Below, in pieces: positions 1 through 6,655 of a DNA stretch of 7,972 nt. The notes beneath the pieces are model-generated. The model had not been told where the DNA came from. It saw nothing but the letters and a program-made list of their open reading frames with translations, and searched no databases. Positions within the stretch are counted from its first letter, which is position 1. The number at the start of each line of letters is the position of its first letter. This DNA is from Candidatus Zixiibacteriota bacterium (GTDB lineage: Bacteria > Zixibacteria > MSB-5A5 > GN15 > JAAZOE01). The stretch spans positions 1 to 7,972 of the forward strand of contig JAUUYJ010000110.1 in assembly GCA_030588275.1 (NCBI GenBank), read 5' to 3'. Made by a program: the position numbers and the translations under genes.

Positions 1-564
1 ATTGCCAACCAGAACTCATATTGTAATACGACGACGATGTTTGAACCTTGGGGATCATCCGGATCAACCTACTGTTCCGATTGTCACCGGTCATCAAATT
101 CGGCCGATCCTGCCGGACCACACGGGTCTAATACCGAACACCTTTTGGTCGCCACGATTGTTTCCGATGATGCGGTCGGTACGCCACTGTGCGATGTCTG
201 TCATAATCCTGCCACCTATTGGGACGGCAGCGCGGCGGCGAGCAGATATTCTCAACATCCGGCTACTAAGGGTGCTCATCAGCTTCCCAAAGGCTGTTTT
301 GCCTGTCATATGTGGGATTTTGCTGTCTCAACTTCGGTCGGTGTTTCCAACCAAAGCGAAGTCTTTGCCGATGGGGAACTGTTTGTTCATGGCCAGAATA
401 AAAAATGGGTCTATGCGGATGACGATGGTGGAGCCGGACATGGCGAGCCGGTGGACGCCTTTGTTAACGGTTACATCGCCGATATGGATTATGCTAATTT
501 TGATTGCTGGTCGGAGGGAGCTACAACTGGTTGCAGTAAATCCCATTCCGGCTCTGGCTATTAA
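1..564 (+). CDS. multihaem c-type cytochrome, C-terminal part (5' end outside window)
   Basis: The frame is open from the first base, so the 187 visible residues are the end of a longer protein. Three canonical haem-attachment motifs are seen: CSDCH (bases 73-87), CDVCH (190-204) and CFACH (295-309). A GPHGS segment between the first two is common in doubled-CXXCH multihaem cytochromes. Several further histidines could be distal ligands. Near the C-terminus a motif C-S-K-S-H (532-546) looks like a haem site whose second Cys is Ser, and a lone Cys lies just before it (505-507). Such proteins are exported and carry electrons in the periplasm or on the surface; the signal peptide would lie outside the window. 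The gene ends 17 bases before a cytochrome c synthase operon, which suggests it is a client of that synthase. The Met at base 37 is internal, not the start. The cytochrome class is secure; the exact family and electron partner are unknown. Confidence 0.9.
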   Translation: MANQNSYCNTTTMFEPWGSSGSTYCSDCHRSSNSADPAGPHGSNTEHLLVATIVSDDAVGTPLCDVCHNPATYWDGSAAASRYSQHPATKGAHQLPKGCFACHMWDFAVSTSVGVSNQSEVFADGELFVHGQNKKWVYADDDGGAGHGEPVDAFVNGYIADMDYANFDCWSEGATTGCSKSHSGSGY

Positions 565-565
565 T

Positions 566-582
566 TGATCGCTTTCCGATCA
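566..582 (+). repeat. perfect inverted repeat covering the cytochrome/resB junction
   Basis: TGATCG (566-571) and CGATCA (577-582) are perfect 6-base arms around a 5-base loop CTTTC. The hairpin fills the gap between the cytochrome stop and the next gene, and its last base is the A of the resB ATG. No Shine-Dalgarno is visible in the gap. In mRNA it could affect start-codon access or coupling to the upstream gene. A short inverted repeat like this can also arise by chance. Confidence 0.4.
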
Positions 583-1655
583 TGAAAATAAATATCGCCT
601 CAACCCGGCTGGCTTTCTTTTTGATCGCTGGAATTCTGTTTTTGATTCTTCTATCGGCTATTATTCCTCAGGATGATTTTTCGTCGGGGCAGATCATTGA
701 CCTTAGAGAATCGTTGGGCGAAAATTATACAATAATCGAAACGTTACAGCTTGATCGGATTTATTACAATCCGCTGTTTTTTGTTATACTCGGCCTTCTG
801 GCGATAAACCTTACAGCCGGGAATATCCGGCGGTTTCGGCTGGTTTATAAAAATGAAAAGACACTCTTTAAACTCAGAACAATCGGGTCGATCCTGTTTC
901 ACTTTTCGCTTCTTCTAATCATCATCTCAATCGTTCTGAATTTTTTGTATAAAAAAGAGACCGTCTTCGCCTTGACCGAAGGGCAATTGATCGCCGATAG
1001 CTCATCAGATTATTTCAGGCGCTTTAATGGCCCATTGGCCGATGGTAAGGATACAGGATTTTCTATTCGGATGGATAAGATCAATCAAATTTCCAACGAA
1101 GATAACGATCCGGGTGGTGAGGCAGAAATATCGTTGGGTTGGGTTGGAGGTGAAATAAAACCAAGCGGCAAGTTGTCATCCAATCACCCCGTAGTATGGG
1201 GGGGATATGAATTCCACTATGGCGTTGTGACCGGTTATTCACCAGAGTTAACACTTTATAACCTGAACGATAGCCTGATATTCAGATCGTTTGTAAGGGT
1301 CACGAAAAGGACAATTGACGGGCAGGATATTCATTCAGATTTTATAATTTTGCAGGAGAGGAATTTAAAGCTGGCAGTTAAGATATTCCCTCCTGGTGAT
1401 ACCACAGAGTCGCTCAAATATGGGCTGTTTATAAGTCAGGGTGAAGAGTTGTTGGTCTCCGATACGGTGATGATTTCCGATCAAATAATATTTGATGGAT
1501 ACAAATTATCTGTTTCACGAATCAGGTACTGGTGTTATATTGGCGCGATTAAAAACCCATTTATCAACTGGATATTTTTGGGGTTCTGGTCAGCAATCAC
1601 CGGTTTGAGTTTGGGCTTTTTGGCACGCATGAAAGGAGAAGGTAAAAACAGATGA
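582..1655 (+). CDS. resB: ResB/CcsB-family cytochrome c biogenesis protein (System II)
   Basis: A 357-residue protein with the ResB/CcsB layout. Helix 1 is about residues 10-29 and ends in the typical IIPQ; helix 2 is 61-82; helix 3 is 101-123. A large beta-rich extracytoplasmic domain of about 200 residues (124-325) follows, then a final helix (326-348). His107, in the segment LFHFSLLL of helix 3, matches the conserved membrane histidine of CcsB that helps bind haem in transit. With CcsA it forms the synthase that exports haem and attaches it to CXXCH motifs outside the membrane. It is shorter than the Bacillus ResB proteins (usually above 500 residues). The ATG at 582 is chosen because the N-terminus aligns with the family pattern; no clear Shine-Dalgarno precedes it. 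Its stop overlaps the ccsA start by 4 bases. No ResA or CcdA thiol-reduction gene is visible here. Confidence 0.87.
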   Translation: MKINIASTRLAFFLIAGILFLILLSAIIPQDDFSSGQIIDLRESLGENYTIIETLQLDRIYYNPLFFVILGLLAINLTAGNIRRFRLVYKNEKTLFKLRTIGSILFHFSLLLIIISIVLNFLYKKETVFALTEGQLIADSSSDYFRRFNGPLADGKDTGFSIRMDKINQISNEDNDPGGEAEISLGWVGGEIKPSGKLSSNHPVVWGGYEFHYGVVTGYSPELTLYNLNDSLIFRSFVRVTKRTIDGQDIHSDFIILQERNLKLAVKIFPPGDTTESLKYGLFISQGEELLVSDTVMISDQIIFDGYKLSVSRIRYWCYIGAIKNPFINWIFLGFWSAITGLSLGFLARMKGEGKNR

Positions 1656-2473
1656 CTTTTTCTGAATCAATCTTTTTTTGGATGGCGGCGGTACTGCTGG
1701 CCCTGGCTTTTTTGGGATCATTACTATCGCTGATTTTCAAAAAAACCGGCATCTTTAAAATTACCCAGGAATTGGTCTTTGTGGCATTCGGGGCTCTGAC
1801 AATCCTGGGTGCTATCCGATGGACCGGCACTGCCCATCCTCCGTTTGTAACGTTATTCGAATCGATGCTGACGGCAATTTGGTTTACGCTTTTCATTTAT
1901 GTTATTTTGACCCGGTGGTTCAAGCGATTCGATATCTTGGTAATACCTGTATCGTTATTCTCCTTTCTGATGATGGGATGGTCATCTTCGCTGCCGATGG
2001 AAGGCTCTCCCCTTTCACAGACGCTGACTAATACCTGGTTGTTCATTCACGCTTCCTTTGCCACTTCCGGAGCGGCTTCCTTTTTGATCGCCGCCTCGTT
2101 CTCCGCTATTTATCTACTGGGCCAGGAGAAACTGGTTTCGCTTAAAAAGATCGCACCCAAGATGCCAGATTATCAATCTCTGCCCAAAACGACATTTAAT
2201 TTTGTCATTTTCGGCTTTATTTTGTGGGGAGTAATGATCGTTTCTGGCTCGATTTGGGCTCATGCCGCCTGGGGTCGTTACTGGGCGTGGGACCCTATTG
2301 AGGTCTGGTCGTTAATCAGCTGGCTTTTATATGCGCTTCTGGTGCATACCCGCATGGCTTTCAAAATATCTCGCAAGTTTTTTTGCAGTCTGACGATTTT
2401 TGCCGCCCTGTTGGTCGCCTTTGCTCTGTGGGGCGTCGGCTACATCTATGAAACGATTCATTCGTACGGATAA
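1652..2473 (+). CDS. ccsA: CcsA/ResC-type cytochrome c synthase subunit (haem handling protein)
   Basis: A 273-residue polytopic membrane protein with the tryptophan-rich WWD signature of the haem handling family at residues 207-215 (WGRYWAWDP), followed by SLISWLLYALLVHTR. Histidines seem to match the family's functional set: His133 (external, before a helix), His232 (in the VHTR motif, membrane) and His270 (in ETIHSYG at the C-terminus, external). Their spacing agrees with the CcsBA family as I know it. The WWD domain presents haem to the apocytochrome CXXCH, with the external histidines as axial ligands and His232 pairing with the ResB membrane histidine. The ATG overlaps the resB stop as ATGA, and a purine-rich Shine-Dalgarno (AAGGAGAAGG, 1633-1642) lies inside resB, which supports this start and translational coupling. 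The length is usual for the family. Confidence 0.93.
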   Translation: MTFSESIFFWMAAVLLALAFLGSLLSLIFKKTGIFKITQELVFVAFGALTILGAIRWTGTAHPPFVTLFESMLTAIWFTLFIYVILTRWFKRFDILVIPVSLFSFLMMGWSSSLPMEGSPLSQTLTNTWLFIHASFATSGAASFLIAASFSAIYLLGQEKLVSLKKIAPKMPDYQSLPKTTFNFVIFGFILWGVMIVSGSIWAHAAWGRYWAWDPIEVWSLISWLLYALLVHTRMAFKISRKFFCSLTIFAALLVAFALWGVGYIYETIHSYG

Positions 2474-2479
2474 GGGTTT

Positions 2480-2836
2480 ATGTTTAATATATTTTTAATG
2501 ATCAGCAATTATTTCCATGACCTTAGCGTGGCGGTTCTGGCGACCAATCTACTGTTGATTTTTTATCTGGGTCGGATGGTTGACAAAGAGAAGCTGAGTT
2601 TTCCGCTGATTCCTCGTTTATTTCAGAAACTGTCGAAGATAACTTATTTTGCCTTGATTTATATTGTTGTCGGGGGAGCGATCCGAGCCTATTATTACAC
2701 AGATTTTGAATGGAACCCGGCTGTTGAAAAGGGTCAAGTGGCGGCGTTGATAGTTAAACATATATTGCTGGTATCAATTACGGCAGTGGGACTTTTTTAC
2801 CAGATTAGGTACATGAAAAAATATGGCAACAAGTAA
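2480..2836 (+). CDS. small three-helix membrane protein with membrane histidines, function unknown
   Basis: I do not recognise this 118-residue protein with certainty. Three hydrophobic helices are visible: about residues 12-31, 54-73 and 88-109, with a basic C-terminal tail. His13 sits at the start of helix 1 (YFHDLSVAV). Lys93-His94 lie in helix 3 (LIVKHILLV). This pattern recalls small b-haem or metal-binding membrane families such as CopD-like and HemJ-like proteins, where histidines in the helices bind the cofactor; that resemblance is by eye only. The ATG is 6 bases after the ccsA stop, with a short AAGGG in the junction as possible ribosome binding site. Its 3' end overlaps the radical SAM gene by 14 bases. 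The position inside a haem-handling operon favours a role in haem delivery, quinone-linked electron transfer or synthase assembly, but none is shown. Confidence 0.75.
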   Translation: MFNIFLMISNYFHDLSVAVLATNLLLIFYLGRMVDKEKLSFPLIPRLFQKLSKITYFALIYIVVGGAIRAYYYTDFEWNPAVEKGQVAALIVKHILLVSITAVGLFYQIRYMKKYGNK

Positions 2837-4322
2837 GAAAAAAATCCTGTTTATAACCCCCCCTTACCATTGTGGTGTGGTTGAGGTTGCCGGTAGCTGG
2901 CCACCTCTGGCTTTTATTTACTTAGCGGCGCAGGCAAGAAAAGCTGGGTGGGAAGCAGAAGTTTACGATGCCATGACGCTCCGGCATAAGTATAAAGAAA
3001 TTGAGAAGAAACTTAAGAGGACCGAATTTGATGTCGTCGCCCTGACATCAATAACGCCAACCTTTCCCGATTCTCTAAAAGTCTGCGAACTGGCCAAAAA
3101 GGTCAAGCCGGAATGCGTTACCATTATGGGTGGCGTGCATCCGACATTTTCTTATGAGGAGATTTTTGCAGACGCCGATTGCGGCCTTGATTATATCATT
3201 TGCGGGGAGGCAGAAACCGCCTTGTTTCAGTTTTTGGAAAACTTTGACGATTTGGCCGCGCGTCATAGAACCCCCAACCTGAGCTTCCGGCAGGACGACA
3301 CGATTATTGCAAATCCGCGCCTGTGCTTCCACGATGATCTTGATGCGCTTGAGACTGCCTGGGACGTTCTCGATTGGGATATGTACAAATACTATGTTAT
3401 ACCGGACTCGCGCCTGGGCGCTATCTCCACGTCGCGCGGATGCGATCATTCCTGCACTTTTTGCTCGCAACAAAAATTCTGGGAAAAGAGCTGGCGTGGC
3501 CGAAGACCTGAAAAAATTGTCGAGGAGATGCTTTATCTAAACCAGACTTTTGGTCTCAATGTTTTCCTGTTTACCGACGAATACCCAACCAAAGATGGCG
3601 AGCGGTGGGAACGGCTGTTGGATCTGATCATCGCCTCTGACCTGGATATATATATCTTAATGGAGACACGGGTTGAGGATATTGTGAGGGATGAACGGTT
3701 TTTGGATAAGTATCGCCGGGCCGGTATTATTCATGTCTATGTAGGGGCGGAAGCGACCGATCAGGAGATGCTCGACCGAATTAAAAAGGAGATATCGATT
3801 TCTGAATCGCGGCGAGCGATTGAGTTGATTGCCGAGTACGATATGATCTCCGAAACTTCGTTTGTTTTGGGGATGCCTGATGAAACCAAGGAGTCTATCG
3901 AAGAAACGTTTCGGATCGCCTGTGAGTTTAATCCCGATTTTGCTCACTTTTTGGCAATCACCCCCTGGCCATATTCCGATTTTTATCAGGAGGTCAAAGA
4001 TAGTATTGAGATTTTTGATTACAGTCAGTACAATTTGATCGAACCGATTATCAAGCCGAATAATATGACCCTGCCCCAGATCGACCTGGCCATTATCGAT
4101 TGTTATCGTCGTTTCTATATGCCGAAGATGCTTGAGTTCCGCAAAATATCCGATCCGTTTCGCAGGAATTACCTATTGACCTCAATGAAGCTGATTATGA
4201 AATCATCATTTTTGATAAAGAAATTTGCCCGTCTCGGAATTGATACTACTCGGATGATGGAAAAAATGTTTAAAACCAAGCGGCCCGAAGCCGATCCAAA
4301 AACGGCCAGGAAAGAACCCTGA
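2823..4322 (+). CDS. B12-binding-type radical SAM enzyme, BchE-like group
   Basis: A 499-residue two-domain protein. Residues 7-140 look like a cobalamin-binding Rossmann domain: KILFITPP start, PPLAFIYLAAQARKAG, VVALTSITPT and MGGVHPTFSYEEI. The classical DxHxxG cobalt-ligand motif is absent, as in many class B proteins of this superfamily. The radical SAM domain starts near 195, with Cys207, Cys211 and Cys214 (RGCDHSCTFC) to bind a 4Fe-4S cluster that cleaves S-adenosylmethionine. Later segments VGAE, LGMPDET and ITPWPYSDFY fit the barrel. The C-terminal part (YNLIEPIIKP then a YRRFYM stretch) resembles the anaerobic Mg-protoporphyrin cyclase (BchE) group and its many uncharacterised relatives. 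There is no other photosynthesis gene here, so chlorophyll synthesis is not implied. The ATG lies inside the previous gene (14-base overlap), suggesting coupled translation. Substrate unknown; tetrapyrrole chemistry is inferred only from family and context. Confidence 0.88.
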   Translation: MATSKKKILFITPPYHCGVVEVAGSWPPLAFIYLAAQARKAGWEAEVYDAMTLRHKYKEIEKKLKRTEFDVVALTSITPTFPDSLKVCELAKKVKPECVTIMGGVHPTFSYEEIFADADCGLDYIICGEAETALFQFLENFDDLAARHRTPNLSFRQDDTIIANPRLCFHDDLDALETAWDVLDWDMYKYYVIPDSRLGAISTSRGCDHSCTFCSQQKFWEKSWRGRRPEKIVEEMLYLNQTFGLNVFLFTDEYPTKDGERWERLLDLIIASDLDIYILMETRVEDIVRDERFLDKYRRAGIIHVYVGAEATDQEMLDRIKKEISISESRRAIELIAEYDMISETSFVLGMPDETKESIEETFRIACEFNPDFAHFLAITPWPYSDFYQEVKDSIEIFDYSQYNLIEPIIKPNNMTLPQIDLAIIDCYRRFYMPKMLEFRKISDPFRRNYLLTSMKLIMKSSFLIKKFARLGIDTTRMMEKMFKTKRPEADPKTARKEP

Positions 4323-4347
4323 TCAAAATTCTTAAAACAGACCGTTC

Positions 4348-4375
4348 TTGACTGAATAAAACTATGTATTATCTT
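4348..4375 (+). promoter_or_regulatory. candidate sigma70-like promoter for the PEGA gene
   Basis: TTGACT (4348-4353, one mismatch to the consensus -35) is followed after 16 bases by TATCTT (4370-4375, four of six matches to -10). An alternative -10, TAGAAT at 4375-4380, would need a 21-base spacer. The site lies in the 85-base gap between the radical SAM stop and the next ATG, where a new unit would be expected. FCB bacteria may use other promoter consensus forms, so this is tentative. Confidence 0.35.
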
Positions 4376-4407
4376 AGAATAAGTACGAACAATAACCGGT
4401 ATTATCC

Positions 4408-5445
4408 ATGTTAAAGAACATTTTAAAACATAGCGGTTTGATCTTGGGATTAGCCCTGCTTTTGGCAAGCTCCTTTGTTTCGGCGCAGGATACAGATACC
4501 GCATCGGTGAAGATCAAAGTTGACGTTGAGTCGGTGACGATTCTTTTAAACGATGACAGCCTCCTGCTTGATTCCTATGGAAACCAACTTATTGCTGGCG
4601 CCTGGTTCGTACTTAATCTCTCTTCAGGCGATTACCAGTTTTCTTTTCACCACCCTGATTACGATTCCCAAACGCGCCAATTAATGTTAGGCAAAGATGA
4701 GATCGGCACCATCGAAATCAGATTTTTGCCCGAAGAGATCGCGCCGCCAGAAGATACAACGGGTACCACGCTCTCATCTCTGATCTCTATTCATTCGACC
4801 CCGGTTGAGGCAATGATTACCCTTGATGGCACGATGCTCACCGAGGAAACACCGACCGAAATCAGATTGAATTCCGGTCCCCACCAAATAGAACTCCTCC
4901 TGGACGGCTGGGAACCTTTGAGTCATACGGTAGAGATAAGTAATTCTAATTCGATAATATTGAACTATCTCCTGATGCCAACCGCCCCACCGCAAACGGC
5001 TCCTGAGGTTTTGGGGCTTGAATACCGCCAGCAATTAATGCGGCTTGATGTCCGTACCGCCGAGAATTTGCGTGCTACGTTTAATTCGCTGACCGAAACT
5101 TTTGCCATATTGCCGCTGGGACAAGGATTGGTGGCCAAAGGATTTTTGCGGGGGGATCAGGAAAAGACTGCCAACGTATTGATTGCCACCGGAGTCGTTC
5201 TATCGGCCGGGTCATATATTCTGGGGAAAATATTATATAAGAACAAGGTCAATAAAATCAATTCCCGCAATGAAGAGATCGAAGTGATTAATCTTGAGTC
5301 TGATGAGCATAATGAGGTTGTTGATCTGGCAATCAAAGAGCATGATGCAGAGTCTTTGGAAAGTTGGCTCAAGGAGAACGACGGTAAGGGAATTGTTGAG
5401 GTTGAAAAACTATCCGACTCTCTGATTGAAGCACCACCGCAATAA
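4408..5445 (+). CDS. exported PEGA-domain protein with C-terminal membrane segment and charged tail
   Basis: A 345-residue protein with a Sec signal peptide (about 1-26, likely cut after VSA). Residues 33-108 form one PEGA-like beta module. Residues 125-190 form a clearer one, with the family pattern STPVEAMITLDG, TPTEIRLNSGPHQIEL and DGWEP. A proline-rich linker (191-199) leads to a helical stretch (205-250), a hydrophobic segment (256-277) and a very acidic, probably helical tail (285-345). PEGA modules occur in surface-layer-associated and envelope proteins; they are thought to bind proteins or envelope polymers, but no precise role is known. No Shine-Dalgarno is seen before the ATG; the start is fixed by the signal peptide. 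It is separated from the upstream operon by 85 bases with a candidate promoter. The stop directly abuts the stop of the convergent lipoprotein gene. Confidence 0.82.
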   Translation: MLKNILKHSGLILGLALLLASSFVSAQDTDTASVKIKVDVESVTILLNDDSLLLDSYGNQLIAGAWFVLNLSSGDYQFSFHHPDYDSQTRQLMLGKDEIGTIEIRFLPEEIAPPEDTTGTTLSSLISIHSTPVEAMITLDGTMLTEETPTEIRLNSGPHQIELLLDGWEPLSHTVEISNSNSIILNYLLMPTAPPQTAPEVLGLEYRQQLMRLDVRTAENLRATFNSLTETFAILPLGQGLVAKGFLRGDQEKTANVLIATGVVLSAGSYILGKILYKNKVNKINSRNEEIEVINLESDEHNEVVDLAIKEHDAESLESWLKENDGKGIVEVEKLSDSLIEAPPQ

Positions 5446-6519
5446 TTATCGCACCGCTTTGTTTTTTTCATATTTAAAACGAAATATTTGCCCCGCCGTC
5501 GGGATGGAGATATAAATATTTTGACGCTGGCGATCAATCACAATTCCTGCCGGGCGACCGGGTAATTTCATATCCGGATACGAAGCGATGTATTTCCCCA
5601 GAGTTGAATAGATGTGAATGATGCGGTTGTTGGCATCGACAACATGTATGCGACCATGCTTGCGAATACCGCTGGGATCAAACGAGCTCGAATCCTCAAG
5701 TCTGTAGTCGGAGATATTATCGTAGGCAAACCCCTGAGGTGCCAATTTGGTGCTGAATGGAATCGTATCGAATGAATAGATTGGCGTTCCACTACAGGTA
5801 AAAACTTCGATCGTACCACTCATGGCATCTCCAACCAAAAGACGACCATCCCAGGTAATGTGAAGAGCGGAGGGGAAACCCAATACTGGCGATACGCTGG
5901 AAGAAGTATTAGAATCAGCTCGGTCAGCCCACATGGATGGGTCGGCCGGGATGGTCAATATCAGTTCTCCCAGTTCGGTTACCCCTTCGGCATCGACTAA
6001 TGAGACCGCTAAGATTTTTTTGATTCCGACATCCCCTACATAAGCAACTCCACCGAGGTAAGTGACCGCGTATGGCAACAGTTGAGTTTTTCCGTCTGGT
6101 AAGGTGCCAAATGAATTTATTAATTGCCCCCGGCGATCATAAACAATAACGAGCCGTCTGGAATGATCGGAGACTATCACGGTTGAATCGGTAATAAAAA
6201 AGTCGGTTGGAAAAACCGGTTCCGGATCATCCAGCCTGATAGTCGAAAGGTAATTCAGTTCGATATCAAAGAGGTCGATGCGGGGACGGTCGGTGTAGCT
6301 GATAAAAAGAGTATCTTTGACCAGTTGCATTCTTACCGGTTTGAGGCTGTCACCATCGACAACGATAGGGATATGTCTGTCAAATGATGGTATCGCTTGA
6401 TATTCAGGCGGTACCGTTTTCTGGTCGCACCCGGACAATATGATAATTATCAACCCTGCCGCCAGAAGAAGTATGGATCGGATAAACGTTTTGGTGGTTT
6501 TTAGACGGCGATTAATCAT
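5446..6519 (-). CDS. beta-propeller (NHL/six-bladed) lipoprotein
   Basis: A 357-residue protein with a basic N-terminus, a long hydrophobic stretch and a lipobox LSGC, with the lipidated Cys at residue 31, so it should be anchored to a membrane on the outer face. The rest shows repeated beta-propeller blades: segments such as ITDSTVIVSDHSRRLVIVYD, TWDGRLLVGDAMSGTIEVF and GRIHVVDANNRIIHIYS have the NHL-like rhythm of a short strand, a [VG]-D turn, and a strand ending in aromatic or hydrophobic residues. The final segment (320-350) closes the propeller. Such proteins are often found beside multihaem cytochromes in metal-reducing and related bacteria, where they may act as scaffolds or binding partners; no enzyme motif is visible. 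It lies 136 bases downstream of a five-haem cytochrome on the same strand, so co-transcription is possible but spacer hairpins could interrupt it. No Shine-Dalgarno is seen. Confidence 0.85.
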   Translation of the reverse strand: MINRRLKTTKTFIRSILLLAAGLIIIILSGCDQKTVPPEYQAIPSFDRHIPIVVDGDSLKPVRMQLVKDTLFISYTDRPRIDLFDIELNYLSTIRLDDPEPVFPTDFFITDSTVIVSDHSRRLVIVYDRRGQLINSFGTLPDGKTQLLPYAVTYLGGVAYVGDVGIKKILAVSLVDAEGVTELGELILTIPADPSMWADRADSNTSSSVSPVLGFPSALHITWDGRLLVGDAMSGTIEVFTCSGTPIYSFDTIPFSTKLAPQGFAYDNISDYRLEDSSSFDPSGIRKHGRIHVVDANNRIIHIYSTLGKYIASYPDMKLPGRPAGIVIDRQRQNIYISIPTAGQIFRFKYEKNKAVR

Positions 6520-6520
6520 G

Positions 6521-6535
6521 CGGCAATATATGCCG
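6521..6535. repeat. palindrome next to the propeller lipoprotein start codon
   Basis: CGGCA (6521-6525) and TGCCG (6531-6535) flank ATATA, a perfect 5-base inverted repeat ending one base upstream of the ATG (minus strand). It occupies the place where a Shine-Dalgarno would be. It could be an operator or an mRNA hairpin that masks the start; chance is also possible for arms this short. Confidence 0.3.
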
Positions 6536-6540
6536 ATTAT

Positions 6541-6564
6541 TACAAAAAATAAAGTCGCTTTATT
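6541..6564 (-). terminator. possible intrinsic terminator or leader hairpin
   Basis: Read on the minus strand, AATAAAG-CGA-CTTTATT forms a 7-base perfect stem with a 3-base loop (plus-strand arms 6548-6554 and 6558-6564). The T tract overlaps the end of the stem and runs into TTTTTTG. The shape is that of an intrinsic terminator for the cytochrome transcript, but the stem is AT-rich with only one G-C pair. It lies 21 bases before the lipoprotein ATG, so if active it would work as an attenuator for that gene rather than a simple end of operon. Confidence 0.35.
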
Positions 6565-6569
6565 ATTGA

Positions 6570-6575
6570 ATTATA
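6570..6575 (-). promoter_or_regulatory. candidate -10 box for the lipoprotein gene
   Basis: The minus strand reads TATAAT, a perfect -10 consensus, 50 bases upstream of the lipoprotein ATG in an AT-rich spacer. I could not find a convincing -35 about 17 bases further up, so this is only a weak promoter call. Transcription from here would begin within or just before the hairpin at 6548-6564. Confidence 0.22.
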
Positions 6576-6611
6576 AGTTGATAAATTGTGAGTTGCGTCG
6601 CTTGAATTATT

Positions 6612-6633
6612 AATCTATCGGTATTGATAGATT
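6612..6633 (-). terminator. hairpin downstream of the five-haem cytochrome gene
   Basis: AATCTATC (6612-6619) and GATAGATT (6626-6633) are perfect 8-base arms around a 6-base loop. On the minus strand the hairpin begins 22 bases after the cytochrome stop and is followed by AT-rich sequence without a T run. It may protect or end the 3' end of the cytochrome mRNA. The lack of a U tract argues against a strong intrinsic terminator. Confidence 0.35.
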
Positions 6634-6655
6634 GTGAATCACAGCAACCGGATAA

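Noticed and set aside
2..568. Long open frame on the plus strand overlapping the cytochrome
   Set aside because: It is out of phase with the CXXCH-containing frame and has no recognisable domain; it is a shadow of the cytochrome gene.
3645..3660. TATATATAT run as a promoter element
   Set aside because: It lies inside the radical SAM coding sequence, encodes a normal strand of the barrel and has no gene start after it.
2823..4322. Calling the radical SAM gene bchE and inferring bacteriochlorophyll synthesis
   Set aside because: Only superfamily-level similarity can be judged by eye and no pigment gene is nearby; many BchE-like proteins have other, unknown substrates.
5431..5468. Terminator from the two GC-rich GCACC stretches followed by a T run
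   Set aside because: The GCACC elements are direct, not inverted, repeats, so they cannot form the needed stem.
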